Part shown: positions 37,201 through 48,343 of the stretch, in pieces | How the letters are laid out: every line of letters starts with the position of its first letter | Position numbering within the stretch: position 1 is the stretch's first letter | From: Glandiceps talaboti | Lineage: Eukaryota; Hemichordata; Enteropneusta; Spengelidae | DNA: 64,000 bases | Direction of reading: 5' to 3' | NCBI RefSeq assembly: GCF_964340395.1 | Contig: NC_135560.1 | Span: 8,603,598 to 8,667,597, forward strand | Program-made: the position numbers and the translations under genes | The notes under the pieces: model-generated | Seen by the model: the letters and a program-made list of their open reading frames with translations, nothing else | The model's database searches: none | What the model was told of the DNA's origin: nothing

Positions 37201-40200
37201 AATGGTATTGAACCACCTGTGGGTAAACACGTATTTGTGTAGCAGTACACAGTATGGTGCAGTATATACTTAGCAAATTGATTTTTGGGTCCATACCCAA
37301 AATTCAGCACCCCAATGAATCCTGATTTCATTGTATTAATATACTTCTTATCATAGTAGCAGAGTATAATGTCTAGTTATTGGAAAGTTAACAATTTTTA
37401 GTGAATGTATTGTTGGTTATCTGACCGAGGAAATAATAGAACTGTTACAGTTAGTGTAGGTTTAAAAGATAGATTTCACTGCTAAGGGTAAACCATTTGA
37501 TTGGGGGGGGGGGTTCAAAAGGGGGAGAGGGGATTTGCTGACCAACTCAAGACAAAAAAAAAAATTGCTTCCTGGGTATGAGCTTAAAAAAATTGTGCTA
37601 CAAATTAGTCACAGTCAAATTCTCAGATACATATGTCTCTGGCAACACCTAAACTTTTAAATGATTCTTGTCAAAGGTATGTACTAAGTGTTGGCAAATG
37701 TTGAAACCAAACAAAACCATGAAATCCAATTTTAATACTGAGGTTACTGACCTGACTTAGTACCTTGAACCCTGCAATTTTTCATCATAATAAAAATTGA
37801 CTTTGATTATTTAAACATGTGGTGGTATATTGCAGTATATTGATGTAAATATATGTAATTTAATTTTGTAATAAAATAGAGGCCACCCATGCTGAGTTGA
37901 TATATAAACTAGGTAATTAGAGTGAATCATACACTGAGATGAACATACCAGGTACATTCCTATGTCTAGATGATTTACAAAAGTCTACAGGGTATTGGCA
38001 GGAAATGAAATATAGAAATGAACATGCTGTTGAAATTCTTACAAGATCTACAGTGTACTGATAAGAAATAATTACATATGAAATGAACATGCCAGTGGAA
38101 ATCTTACAAGATCTACAGTGTACTGATAAAAATTAATAGGTAACTTGCAAACCCGCCATGTTGAATGTTGCATCATGGGAAATGTGATACTAAATACTCA
38201 TCAATTAGCATTATAAACAATGTTGATACATTGTTTGTAACCACAAATAATCAATCCATAGTTACCCTGACCATTAGGGGAGGTTTATTTTATCAGTAGC
38301 TCTAGATTAGGTATTACGATAGCCACAGATAATCCCATAGTCCTTTGCGTCTGAGCATGCTCAGTCTTGATTGCAAGTTCCCTATTAGGTATGAAATGAA
38401 CATGCTGTTGAAATTCTTACAAGATCTACAGTGTACTGATAAGAAATAATTACGTATGAACATGTTGAAATTTTACAAAATCTATAGTATACTGATAAGA
38501 GAGAAATGAAAAATTGAAAAATATACTTTTAGATTCTTTCCTAGTCCGGGTGCCTGGTCTACAGTATACAGGTGAGAAATGAAAAAATGAAATGGACTTG
38601 ATGTTGAAAATTGCTAACTTAAATTAAAATTGAAATTCTTACAAGGTCTTACAACACTACTGGTAAGAAGTGAAATATGTAAGTAGAGAGTTAGACACGA
38701 ACATGCTTTTGAAATTGCTAAGATTTAATTTTTAAATGATTTAAATTTCTTAGCAGATAATTTACAAAGTCTACTGAGTATTTGTAGAAAGGAGTGACAA
38801 TAAAAAACATAGAATATTTGATAAGAACATGCTTTTTTTTAATTGAATGTCGAGATAACTTTCAAAATCTGAGTCTTTGCAGAAAATGAAACATATAGAA
38901 ATATACATGCCAGTGAATTTCCTTGCTAGATAATGTACAGTCTACAGAGTATTGACTGAAAGTGAAATGTGAAATGAACATGCTGTCGAAATTCCTTCCT
39001 AGATTATTTCTAGAGTATTAATAGAAAATCGAATATTTGATATGAGCACGCTATTGAAATTTGTATGTCTCTGTAACTTAAAAGTCTACAGAATGTTGAA
39101 ACAGAAATAAAACTGCCAATGAAATTCTTTCCTACATTATTTACAATGTCTACAGTGTATCTGTTAAGAATTGGGGCATGACTATTACGTAGAATATTTG
39201 ATGTGAGCATGCTGTGGAAGTTTGCATGTCTCATTCACTTATTTATTTAAACGTCTACAGAATAATGAAATGGAAATGACCATTTTAATGAAATCCCTTT
39301 CTACATTTCTGTAAACCTGGAAATTTTCGTGTATTTCACTCACTGGAAAACAAAAATGCAAAAATAAGTAGTGACTGAAATGCGTCTTTGAGAACTATAA
39401 CTGAAGACTGTAAAATTGCAAACTTTTCTAGTAATCAAAATCTGTAGGTTTACAATATTTACAAAGTCTGTGGTATACTAGTAAGAAATGAAGCATGTAA
39501 TCTGTAGAACATGCTGTTGAAATTTACATGGCTGGATAAACTAAAAAGTCTACGAAATGAAACATAGAATGTTGTCGAAATTTTCATGTCTAGAGAACTT
39601 AAAAAGTAAACGGCATATTGTTTGGTAAGAATTGAAACATAGAATATTAGAAATGAATATGTTGATAAAATTCCTATATCTAGATAACTGCAGTCATAGC
39701 GCTGCACACGGAGTACATGATTGTTAGTGTTAGGATATACTAGGTAAATGTCTGCCATTTGTTCTGTAGGATACCATGATTTATGTACAGAGGTCAATAT
39801 AACATGGTTATCTTGCACCCCTACCAGAGTACATGACATATTATGACTAGGTTATCTTGTTACTCCAACCAGACTACAAGAGATACAGATATCAGTGTAT
39901 AGTATGTATAGTAGCCACAAGGAGTTTGGAAACACTTTTGACTTTTCTGTTGTCTTCTTTCATCTATTCATTCTTTAAAATAAGGAATAACGTCATAGTC
40001 TTCTTTTCTGACTGAATACTCACACTCCATACTGACTGAATAAAGACATATTGTCCGCTGTTCTACCCTTACCAAACCCCCTTTCGTAAATCATATTGTG
40101 AAATAAGACCTCAGATAACCTTTCATATAAGTACTGTGGTACAAGTTTCACTGATAAATTACCTTCCATAAAAAGTCTTTATTTCTGAGGATTTATCACA

Positions 40201-42022
40201 CCATAAATATTCAATGTTTGCTGATTATGGTGTATTAGAAGTAATCCCACCTACAAACAGTGACTGCTATCATGATGTAATCAGTGTGTACAAATCCTTG
40301 CTTGTATGAGGTGAATTGTAGACTACTCTGGTCAATGCCCTAGCCATACTAGCGTGAAATGGATCTCAATTTCACACTTCCTGTGTCCTCAATGTAAGAA
40401 GAAACGGTGTTGACATACCAGATCTAGTACACCTTTCATTCTATTTCTGTAACTTTGATGAAAAGATTCCTTTCAGTGCACACAGACGACCAAATCATGA
40501 TGTCATTTGCTATTTTAAACTTCCTGTGTCCTCAGTGTAAATAGCAATCAGGTGTCTGACAAATACCAGATCTCGTACATGTACTTTTCATTCTAGATGT
40601 GCTACACCTACCTTTTATTCTATTTTTGTAACTTTGGTGAAAAGACTTCCTGTAACACAAACCATCAAACCATGATGTCATTATAACTGAACTAAATCTC
40701 AATTTCACACTTCCTTTCCCCCTTATATAATTAGAAGTGTTGTCAAAATACCAGACGTAATATAGTACCCTTTTTTTTCCTATTTTGTAACTTTTTGATG
40801 AAAAGACTTCCTGTCACACAGCCTGCTATATGGATACGCCATCATTTTAGCCAAGACGAATCTCAATTTAATGCTATGTGTGTCCTCAATGTGATAAGAA
40901 TCCGTGTCAACATACCAGATTTTGTACACCTTTTATTTCATTTTTGTAACTTTGATGAAAAGACTTCCTGTCACACAAAACACTATATCGACATGACGTC
41001 ATTATAACCCATACTAGGATGGTCACAATTCCGTACAAAGTCTTTAACATTGCATCATGTAGGAATTCACTCAGACTACTGTACTTATAATATTATCTTG
41101 AATATTTAGTCTTGTTATTATCATTTTATGAATTCCTCACCAGATATGATCATTTCATTTCTAAAACCAACAAGTTGAGGTCACTGAAAGGCAAAATTCA
41201 ACTCTGATATAGACATTTATAATTTTGATTAATGCCAGTCTAAATATAATAGTCTATATCGGTGACTGACCAGTGATGAACCATAGAGTCCCTTGACACA
41301 CTCCCCAGCAGTATCACTACTGAGTTCACTCAAGGGTCTAATTCATGAAACTACATGAAATTACAGTTTTGAAATGTCAGAAGACTGCTCACAAATTTAT
41401 TTTATTAATGAATGATATTGATTATTATATATGAAATATGGCATTAAAGGCCAAGGTCTCCATCCCAGGTTCTGACATTTAGTAGTATCTTATGAGTGGA
41501 GCCATGAATATTAGATGGGTTAGTAGTGACATTTCTACTCATAGAGTCAAAATATTTCTTGGAAGTGAATACCAAATTTTTGCCAACGTTTCGTCAGCAT
41601 CATTAGGGACGTACTACAAGACTCTGTGAGTAGAAATTTCCTAACTAAGTATGAGTCCATAAACATTCATTCTCGCATTAGATGGGTTACTTTTGCCCTG
41701 GACCATCATTTTTCTGTAGTTCTACAGACAACTGTTTAACACCAGTCCTAAATTTTAATCCTAGTTCAAAACTGAGCCCCCCCCCCCCCCCCCGAATCTT
41801 CATTCTCAGAATACATTTTAATTGAAATCGTTTCTTGAATTTCTTTATAGAGATGAAGACAAAACCAAAGTGATAAGTTTCCTGCAGTCTGATCTGAAAG
41901 GAATGTTACCTAGAACACTGGTGGAGACAGCACTACCAAACACTATGATAGACTTCTTTATTGGTTTGAAAACAGCCATGGAAAAGAACGTACTTCATGC
42001 GCCGGCTGACACAAAGAGTTAG
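27871..42022 (+). CDS. START-domain lipid transfer protein, STARD5-like
   Basis: Five exons: 27871-27957, 30160-30209, 33966-34098, 34403-34617 and 41851-42022 (stop TAG). Phases agree throughout, giving 218 aa (human STARD5 has 213). It is a single START domain with no leader or membrane segment, as in the soluble STARD4/5/6 group that moves sterols or bile acids between membranes. Recognisable blocks are KASEKLMGYYKDTDWTVSKV at the N-terminus, YKAEGILDGKPDEIIKYVIP, and SSAMGLISSRDFVDAVLIKH (the conserved SPRDFVD strand). Then come VRAFNHPGGTFCVAV (family G-F-N-H-P), and the C-terminal helix SDLKGMLPRTLVETALPNTM. STARD5 is favoured over STARD4/6 by the FNHP-G-FC pattern, but assignment within the group is uncertain. 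The gene spans 14 kb because introns 2-4 are filled with repeats. Poly(A) signal AATAAA at 42335-42340. Confidence 0.92.
29250..29292. repeat. perfect 21-bp palindrome
   Basis: 29250-29270 (aaagactgttttgaactcaa...) is the exact reverse complement of 29272-29292, with a single-base centre. It lies in STARD5-like intron 1. Confidence 0.9.
30370..31090. repeat. (GT)n followed by about four ~130-bp degenerate units
   Basis: CTGT and GT microsatellite (30366-30464) leads into tandem units built on 'gatatgcaaattaggtc', 'aaatttggtgggaac' and 'tggtcaaaaa'. Similar sequence flanks microsatellites near 44490-44680, 52190-52370 and 60690-60820, so it is a dispersed family, probably the end of a non-autonomous transposon. 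Confidence 0.65.
31100..31400. repeat. tandem ~90-bp units with 'cccatagcaacagcc'
   Basis: At least three units, each with 'gcctagcaacaagaccatgc' and 'ccatagcaacag'. The same family recurs at 56410-56660 and, inverted, at 59550-59690. Confidence 0.75.
31904..32240. mobile_element. TTAA-type MITE, truncated inverted copy
   Basis: Starts ttaaagctgcaccagctg and contains, inverted, the block 'aaattgatttttgggtccat' seen in the 37111 copy. The far end cannot be found. Confidence 0.5.
33478..33857. mobile_element. 380-bp TTAA-type MITE
   Basis: The ends are ttaaagctgcactat and agtgctgctttaa, an inverted repeat bounded by TTAA, as expected of piggyBac- or Kolobok-type insertion. It shares 'ccctgaatagtattgaatca' and 'ccatacccaaaaa' with the 37111 copy. 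It lies just upstream of STARD5-like exon 3. Confidence 0.75.
34187..34372. repeat. (ATAC)n and (AC)n microsatellite
   Basis: ATAC repeats (about 34187-34262), CA/CGCA repeats, and ATAC repeats again, ending 30 bp before the acceptor of STARD5-like exon 4. The stretch displaces the usual branch-point region. Confidence 0.95.
34883..35039. mobile_element. 157-bp foldback MITE
   Basis: The left arm 'gttattctccgatatttttc' continues to 'ttcagccag', and the right arm (to 35039) is its inverted copy with a few mismatches and a 2-bp gap. The flanks are AATT-like. Confidence 0.75.
35300..35617 (+). mobile_element. LINE 3' end with (ATTAG)n tail
   Basis: The plus strand at about 35338 reads MPRLWNSLSLSLQ, a stop, then SSNLNIFKNKLQKHMFKQ. 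This is the 'P.LWN.LP...R....L..FK..LK..LF' signature that ends CR1/L2/Rex-type ORF2 proteins. About 90 bp of ATTAG pentamers (35520-35617) follow, a normal LINE tail. It is an inactive fragment in STARD5-like intron 4. Confidence 0.7.
37111..37465. mobile_element. 355-bp TTAA-type MITE
   Basis: Bounded by TTAA at 37111-37114 and 37462-37465, with inverted ends ttaaaactgtactagctg and cagttagtgtaggtttaa. It is collinear with 33478-33857. A (G)12 run and 'gggtaaaccatttgatt' follow at 37480-37515 and resemble 47210-47255, another repeat family. Confidence 0.75.
37930..39720. repeat. degenerate tandem repeat, 1.8 kb
   Basis: Irregular units of roughly 60-130 bp share 'gaaatgaacatgctgttgaa', 'attcttacaagatctacag' and 'gtactgataagaaat'. 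Divergence rises to the right. It fills much of STARD5-like intron 4. No coding frame is conserved. Confidence 0.7.
40360..41010. repeat. four diverged ~160-180-bp tandem units
   Basis: Each unit has 'gtaactttgatgaaaagact', 'tcctgt(c/a)acaca', a 'catgatgtcatt' block and 'cacttcctgtgtcctcaatg'. The last copy contains TGACGTCA (40994-41001). Confidence 0.75.
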
Positions 42023-42756
42023 ACTGGTTACCATCACCCTACACTTGAAAACTGAAATGATTTGATGAACCGACACTGTGTGCTGTGGGAATTATCCCCA
42101 AATTAAAAACTGAAGTAACATTAAAAAAAAAGAAAAAGCAATGTAGTTGTAGATAATATAGTATTGTCTATGTTAAATTATATTAGTGTTTTGAAGCAAA
42201 TTATCGGATGTGTTTGTCATGTATCTGCCTGTCTTTCCTGCATGGAGCTAGCTAGTAGGGGTATTATATGTAATGAGATTTGCATTTTTGCAAGCATTGT
42301 ACATGTTAGTTTGAATCTCCAGTAATATCCTTGGAATAAAATCATTGCCCTATTAAACCAAACTGACCAGTAGCCCATTAATAAAACATAGAACCCCCAT
42401 CAAATTATTTTTAAAGCCAAAAACAGCCAAAATTTATAAAATGACTAGATTGAGAATTGAAAAGAAGCATTTGAACAAAGAAGCATTGACTATTGTTTAT
42501 AGTATACAAAAAGGACCAAAATGTAAGAAAAAGAGAAGAGTAGCTCAATACATGTATGGCGCAGGTAAATTTACCAGCTAGTTTACTCTGGTGAAACATA
42601 AAACCTGATATGTGATAGAAGTATTGTTAAAGTAGTTTAATGGTATATCCATGTATACCTTGCATCGATGACATTGAAATAACATTCTGCATTGTTCGCA
42701 GAGTTAATAGTAGCCAGAGGCTAGGATATCTCAGTGGCTTGAAAATATCACTGTCA

Positions 42757-43018
42757 AACCAGTATGTCGACAGATGGCCAAGTCTATGGGCTACATTGTC
42801 AAGCCAGTATGTCAAGTCAGATAGCCAAGTCTGTACGTGGGCTATACTGTCAAGTCAGTATGTCAAGTCAGATAGCCAAGTCTCTGGGATATACTGTCAA
42901 GTCAGTATGTCAAGTCAGATAGCCAAGTCTCTGGGCTATACTGTCAAGTCAGTATGTCGAGTCTGATAGCCAAGTCTCTGGGCTATACTGTCAAGTCAGT
43001 ATGTCGAGTCTGATAGCC
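42757..43018. repeat. 47-bp minisatellite, about five copies
   Basis: The unit reads gatagccaagtctctgggct, then atactgtcaagtcagtatgt and cgagtct. It lies downstream of the STARD5-like gene. It contains no donor-like GTAAGT. Confidence 0.9.
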
Positions 43019-44700
43019 ATTGAAGTCTCTAGCTAGCATATTAGAGGTATCCCTACATTTTAGAACATGTATGGTGAATTACGTGATCAGTTGTGTAGAG
43101 ACTATGTCCTAAATCCGAGTTCTGTCACTACTACTGTCACTAGCATGTGATGTGATGTGATGGTTAAAGTATCACAATACTGCAATGACCATTATATATG
43201 CAGAGAACATTACCTTGAAAAAAAAAACCTGCAGAATTGTATATTATCTAAATACTCATCACTGCCAATGTGATTCAAATAATATTCTTTTTATTTGTGG
43301 CTTCCAAGAAGAAATGGACATGTTTAGTTAATTTATCATCAAATGTATAATAGTTAATGTATTAGGAGTAATGTATTGGTGCTACAGTAATGTTAGCACG
43401 TGAAAATCATTTCAAAGTAGAATATACTAGAGACAAAATACAAAGTGAATTTTAGAGTAAACAGGACACTGTTATAGTGAATGTTACACTTTAACCCGGC
43501 AGGAAGAAGGTAGTTTCTGTGTTGAATGTCGAACATTTATTGTACGTAATCAACAATTTTAATTTCTGTACTGCATAGCCCTAACCCCTCACCCTATTCT
43601 CGCAAGACAGGACTTGTTTTTCCACTAATGTAATGAAAAATAATTTCTCAGATAGTGTTGTGAAGATGCCTTAATACCCACCCTTTTTATTTTTGCCACA
43701 TTTTTTCATGGAAATTTTTCTGTTTCAAAGTATCGGTTATCATTTTGAAAGTGGTATAGTTTATCTAAATCCAAGTGTCGATGATTATCATTTTGAAAGT
43801 GGTATAGTTTATCCAAATTTTGCAGTCCATGTTAATCCTCGTCTAATATATATTAAAGTCACAGCAGATCGTCACGTCACGTTCAGGGATCTGATGAGCA
43901 TGTCCACCCACCCAGTTTACTTGAGATCACTTTCAAAACGTAACTTTAAGTCAGAAAAAGAATACATATTGGCAACTTGATACATTTGCAAATGTTTGGT
44001 TTCATCTAGACAAGGCCTCAAGGGAATGCACTTCCTGCCAGGACTAATAATCTGTAGAAATCCCCAAGGAGGAGATGAACTTTTAATAAAAGATGTCATA
44101 CTTTATGACGATATCGTATAAATCATACAATTTTAATCAACTTAGCAATAATTAAATCATGAATTTTAATCTTCATGCTGTGTGCCTTTTTTCCTGAAAT
44201 CAACTAAAGTGTATTCCCGGTCGGATGAATAGTGGTACTGAGGAGTTCATTGACTGCTTTTATAGGACAAGTACGTATCAACAACCGTATGTTTGACAGC
44301 CAAATTAAATAATGTATAACTAAGGCTTACATTGAAAGCAATTTACATGTATATTGTGTAGTCCTAACTTATGTAGATATGTTATATTTTGTACAATTTA
44401 TTTTTTATTTATATATAATTATAGATTTTTCTATTTTTTTCATTTTTACCTTCCATCCTTCAATTTTAGGAAGATTGTAATATGGTGATGTCTCTCTGTC
44501 TGTCTGTCTGTTTGTTTGTGTCTGTGTCATCGTTTTCTCAAAAATGGCTCACCCAATTCAAATAAAATTTGGTAAACACCTTCTTTGGTTGATGTTTGTT
44601 TTAATTTTAATGATTCATTTGCGTAATTAATGAAATTTACAAGTTAATTGACTTACCGTGTATGGTTGCTAAGAATTTCACAATCTGACAAAGAACCAAT
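43019..44700. other. intergenic, no gene recognised
   Basis: A 95-codon frame at 43693-43980 contains a duplicated YHFESGIVY peptide from a local 66-bp direct repeat (about 43735 and 43790). It matches nothing I know. The rest is AT-rich. Confidence 0.4.
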
Positions 44701-44702
44701 TG

Positions 44703-46532
44703 AGGGTGACCCTAAAACGAATGACAACCCGAATGACGGAAAACGAATGACAGCATTTCCAGTATGTAAACAGTGGAATGACACCCTTTTCTACATTCCG
44801 AGCAGTTAGTTTAATGACACCGTCTGCACTGTAGATCCAGTGGAATGACAGCCACCACTCTATAAAATAAGTGGAATGACAGCACTTCCAATGCTTTGGA
44901 ACTGGAATGACAGCGTTTCCATTATGTAAACAGTGGAATGACACCCTTTTCTACATTCCGAGCAGTTAGTTTAATGACACCGTCTGCACTGTAGATCCAG
45001 TGGAATGACAGCCACCACTCTATAAAATAAGTGGAATGACAGCACTTCCAATGCTTTGGAACTGGAATGACAGCGTTTCCATTATAATAATAATAATAAT
45101 AATAATCTTTATTTATACTGGATAGTTCTTTAAGCATATAAACACTTGTCTCCCAAGAAGTCCAGTGAGGGCCATCCCTCATGGGTTCAGTGTTAATGCA
45201 GGAGGAAACCGGAGTACCCGGGGAAAACCTGCGTTGTTCGGTAGAGTCAAACTGAACGACACTCTTCTTACTTACAGCGTGGTAAATTTAACAGAACCCT
45301 GAATGGGGTTCGAACCCCGACCGCAGTGGTAAGAGGCAAGTGGTTTAACCACTCGGCCACCGACAACCCGTATGTTATGTAAACAGTGGAATGACACCCT
45401 TTTCTGCATCACAATGACAGCCGCCACTCTATAAAATAAGTGGAATGACAGCATTTCCAATGCTTTGGAACTGGAATGACAGCATTTATATTGGGTAAAC
45501 AGTGGAATGACACCCTTTTCTGCATTCAGTTAGTTGAATGACACCCTCTGCACTGTAAAACCAGTGGAATGAAAGCCGCCACTCTATACCATAAGTGGAA
45601 TGACAGCATGTCCAATGCTTTGGAACTGGAATTACAACATTTCTAGTATGTGCACAGTGGAATGACACCCTTTTCTACATTCAGTTAGTTGAATGACACC
45701 CTCTGCACTGTAAAACCAGTGGAATGAAAGCCGCCACTCTATACCATAAGTGGAATGACAGCGTTTCCAATGCTTTGAAACTTTGGATTTGCACTGCAGG
45801 GGGTGTCATTAAACTAACTGAATGTAGAAAGGGGTGTCATTCCACTGTTTACCCACTGTAAATGCTGTCATTCCAGTTCCAAAGCATTGGAAATGCTGTC
45901 ATTCCACTTATCTTATAGAGTGGCGGCTGTCATTCCACTGGTTTTACAGTGCAGAGGGTGTCATTCAACTAACTGAATGTAGAAAGGGGTGTCATTCCAC
46001 TGTTTACATAATGGAAACGCTGTCATTCCAGTTCCAAAAGATTGAAAATGCTGTCATTCCACTTATCTTATAGAGTGGTGGCTGTCATTCCACTGGTTTT
46101 ACAGTGCAGAGGGTGTCATTCAACTAACTGAATGTAGAAAAGGGTGTCATTCCACTGTTTACATACTGGAAATGCTGTCATTCCTGTTTCAAAGCATTGA
46201 AAATGCTGTCATTCCACTTATTTAATAGAGTGGCTCTGTCATTCCACTGGTTTTACAGTGCAGAGGGTGTCATTCAACTAACTGAATGTAGAGAGGTGTG
46301 TCATTCCAGTGTTTACCCACTGTATATGCTGTCATTCCAGTTACAAAGCATTGGAAATGCTGTCATTCCACTTATTTTATAGAGTGGTGGCTGCCATTCC
46401 ACTTGTTTTACAGTGCAATGGGTGTCATTCAACTTACTGCATGCAGAAAAGGATGTTATTCCACTGTTTACACACTGTAAATGCTGTCATTTGTTTTCTG
46501 TCATTCGGGTTGTCATTCGTTTTAGTGTCACC
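44703..46532. mobile_element. 1.8-kb foldback transposon made of inverted ~155-bp arrays
   Basis: The ends are inverted copies: left agggtgaccctaaaacgaat, right (reverse complement) agtgggtgacactaaaacga. Both continue with 'gacaacccgaatgac'. AATTG flanks both sides, a possible 5-bp target duplication. The left half carries ~155-bp units (with 'agtggaatgacaccc', 'ccagtggaatgacagcc', 'aagtggaatgacagca') in one direction. The right half, from about 45790, carries them in the other. No transposase is seen. Many short frames rich in 'CCHST/WLSFH' are translations of the repeat. Confidence 0.85.
45085..45374 (-). mobile_element. tRNA-derived SINE inside the 44703 element
   Basis: Read on the minus strand, the head has tRNA-like pol III boxes. 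The A box TGGCCGAGTGG (about 45349-45359) and B box GGTTCGAACCCC (about 45306-45317) resemble tRNA-Ser/Leu. A body contains 'ttttccccgggtactccggt' and 'ttcctcctgc', a core seen in broadly distributed animal SINE superfamilies. The tail is (ATT)n, 45085-45106. The site matches the neighbouring empty repeat unit ('tccattatgtaaacag'), with TTAT repeated at both ends. Confidence 0.85.
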
Positions 46533-46715
46533 CACTAATTGAAGCCCTCATGGAAGGCATTCAGTGCACATCTGGCATATTATTATGTGTCAAAACATAT
46601 TGTCTTAATTTGGAATGATGAATCTACCAACACTTGTGTACACCTCCTTATTGTATCTTGTCAGGTTTCTTGTCACCCAAACCCCTATGTTTAATCGTGG
46701 TATCCGACCCAAGAT

Positions 46716-46795
46716 ATAAATAGCGCCCTCTATGACTGAATCTGAAAACGCGCAACCTCACTGAAAGTAAGATGGCAACACAAGTCTGTATACAG
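46716..46795 (+). promoter_or_regulatory. candidate promoter and first exon of the FAD oxidoreductase gene
   Basis: A TATA-like 'gatataaatagcgccctc' precedes a short exon with ATG at 46772 and donor TATACAG|GTAAAA (46795/46796). The next good acceptor in a matching context is AG at 55429-55430, before the oxidoreductase start. If joined, the ATG at 46772 makes a 14-codon upstream ORF (starts MATQVCIQ) whose TGA overlaps the main ATG as TGATG at 55449-55453. It could instead be the start of an unrelated gene destroyed by the insertions that follow. Confidence 0.35.
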
Positions 46796-47952
46796 GTAAA
46801 AATTATCGTTTTCATATTTTTAGAAAATCAAATGATTCACAGTATCCTTCTGACTTCAATTGATATTTCTAATCAACATTATCAATGCTTACATTTTTGT
46901 AAATGTATGGTTACAATTATGTACATGGATACCCTTACTTTTCCTTCTGAAATATCATTTTAAAATTTTAATACAATGAGAAATATGAAAAATAAAAACG
47001 GTGGCCCTTATACTTATAAGACAATCCAAGATGTTAAAAAACACTACAAAAGACACAAAACCTTTGCAGAGAAAATAGATTAGAGATCGAAAATCCTCAA
47101 CATTCTGGGTATAAATCCTTTGTCTAAAGCAACAGCACATAACATATAAGACAAATTACTAAATGAAATTGATGCAATATATTGTGTTAGTGTGGATGGA
47201 AATAACGTTAGGGGAGAACCATTTGATTTCGGGGGGGGGGGGGGGGGGCAGGAGGAAGTAGATATGGCAGCAAATTGTTTTTTCCCATCACTGTGACAGC
47301 AGTTTTTTTTCTATTGTCAGTCCTGCATCAAATCGTTTTTTCCATATGCAGAAGCAATGCAAAATTTTTGTTTCTCGGTTACCAATTTTGTAAAAGTGCG
47401 GTGCATAACTATACCTACATGTCACTGGTTCACAACTAACTTGTTCTGTGTAAGTAGCAATAAGTAGCAGTTCAATAATCAAGTTTGAACCAACCTTGGA
47501 AAATGCTTCCACTTATTATCAAACTTGATCTAACAACCCACAGTGGGTTATATGGTGAATGCAATGTCATACACTTATTTAATATTGATAGTGTTAGGAA
47601 TCCCCTTCCCGTTATTACTAACGTTAACCACATCCTCCAAAAAGAGAACTACCAAACCACTAAACTATAGTTTGAACAAAAAAAGTCTTGAGAATAATCT
47701 CCCGATATAAATAGAAGAAAATTTTCAAGACAAAAACATGAAACACACCTTAAACACCTTGAGGCTGCTTTCACAAAAACTTGTTGGGGGGGGGGGGGAT
47801 TATAGGGGTGGGGACTTGAAAATAAATGGATAGTGTGTGGGGGGTACCTGAAAAAATGTTATGGGTTGTAGGGGGGTACCTGAAAATAAATTGACATCAT
47901 GACTTTTCAAACATGGGAAAATAAGCTTTTAAAATGTTGGTCTTCCTTTTTC

Positions 47953-47955
<3 letters not shown>

Positions 47956-47991
<36 letters not shown>
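47956..47991. repeat. (CAA)n microsatellite
   Basis: About 12 CAA triplets inside the 47762 transposon. Confidence 0.95.
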
Positions 47992-47992
<1 letters not shown>

Positions 47993-48343
47993 GCAGCTAC
48001 AAACAACAGTTGCTCACAAGTTAGTAAAATGAAAAACAAAAACAGTCAAATTTTAATTTTCTTTTAATAAACTGTTAATGTAATGATGAATTGAAATGGG
48101 CGAATTGAGTGGTACAGACTGTTTTTTGTCTGAAAATACCAGTGTCTTTCATGTACACTACTATCTACTGAAATTTGGTTCATTTAATGTGTGAAATTAC
48201 CTTTACAATGTACTGAAAATATTCTTTGTGACATGACTGTGTTTTGGTTTGTGGTTTTCACAATGATATGTAACTTTTTCATGTAAATTCTTACTAGTAT
48301 TAAATGACAGACAAATATGACAGACAACATTTTACATTTGCAG

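Noticed and set aside
42757-43018. A fifth donor-seeded array
   Set aside because: No exon adjoins it and the unit has no donor consensus on either strand.
43693-43980. Small gene with duplicated YHFESGIVY peptide
   Set aside because: Explained by a local DNA direct repeat; no recognisable domain, promoter or splice context.
45290-45365. Functional tRNA-Ser or tRNA-Leu gene on the minus strand
   Set aside because: A and B boxes are present but the acceptor stem does not close, and the sequence continues into a SINE body and an (ATT)n tail.
44678-46542. Frames rich in WLSFH and KCCHST as a repeat-protein gene
   Set aside because: They arise on both strands from the inverted ~155-bp arrays; no conserved start or splice structure.
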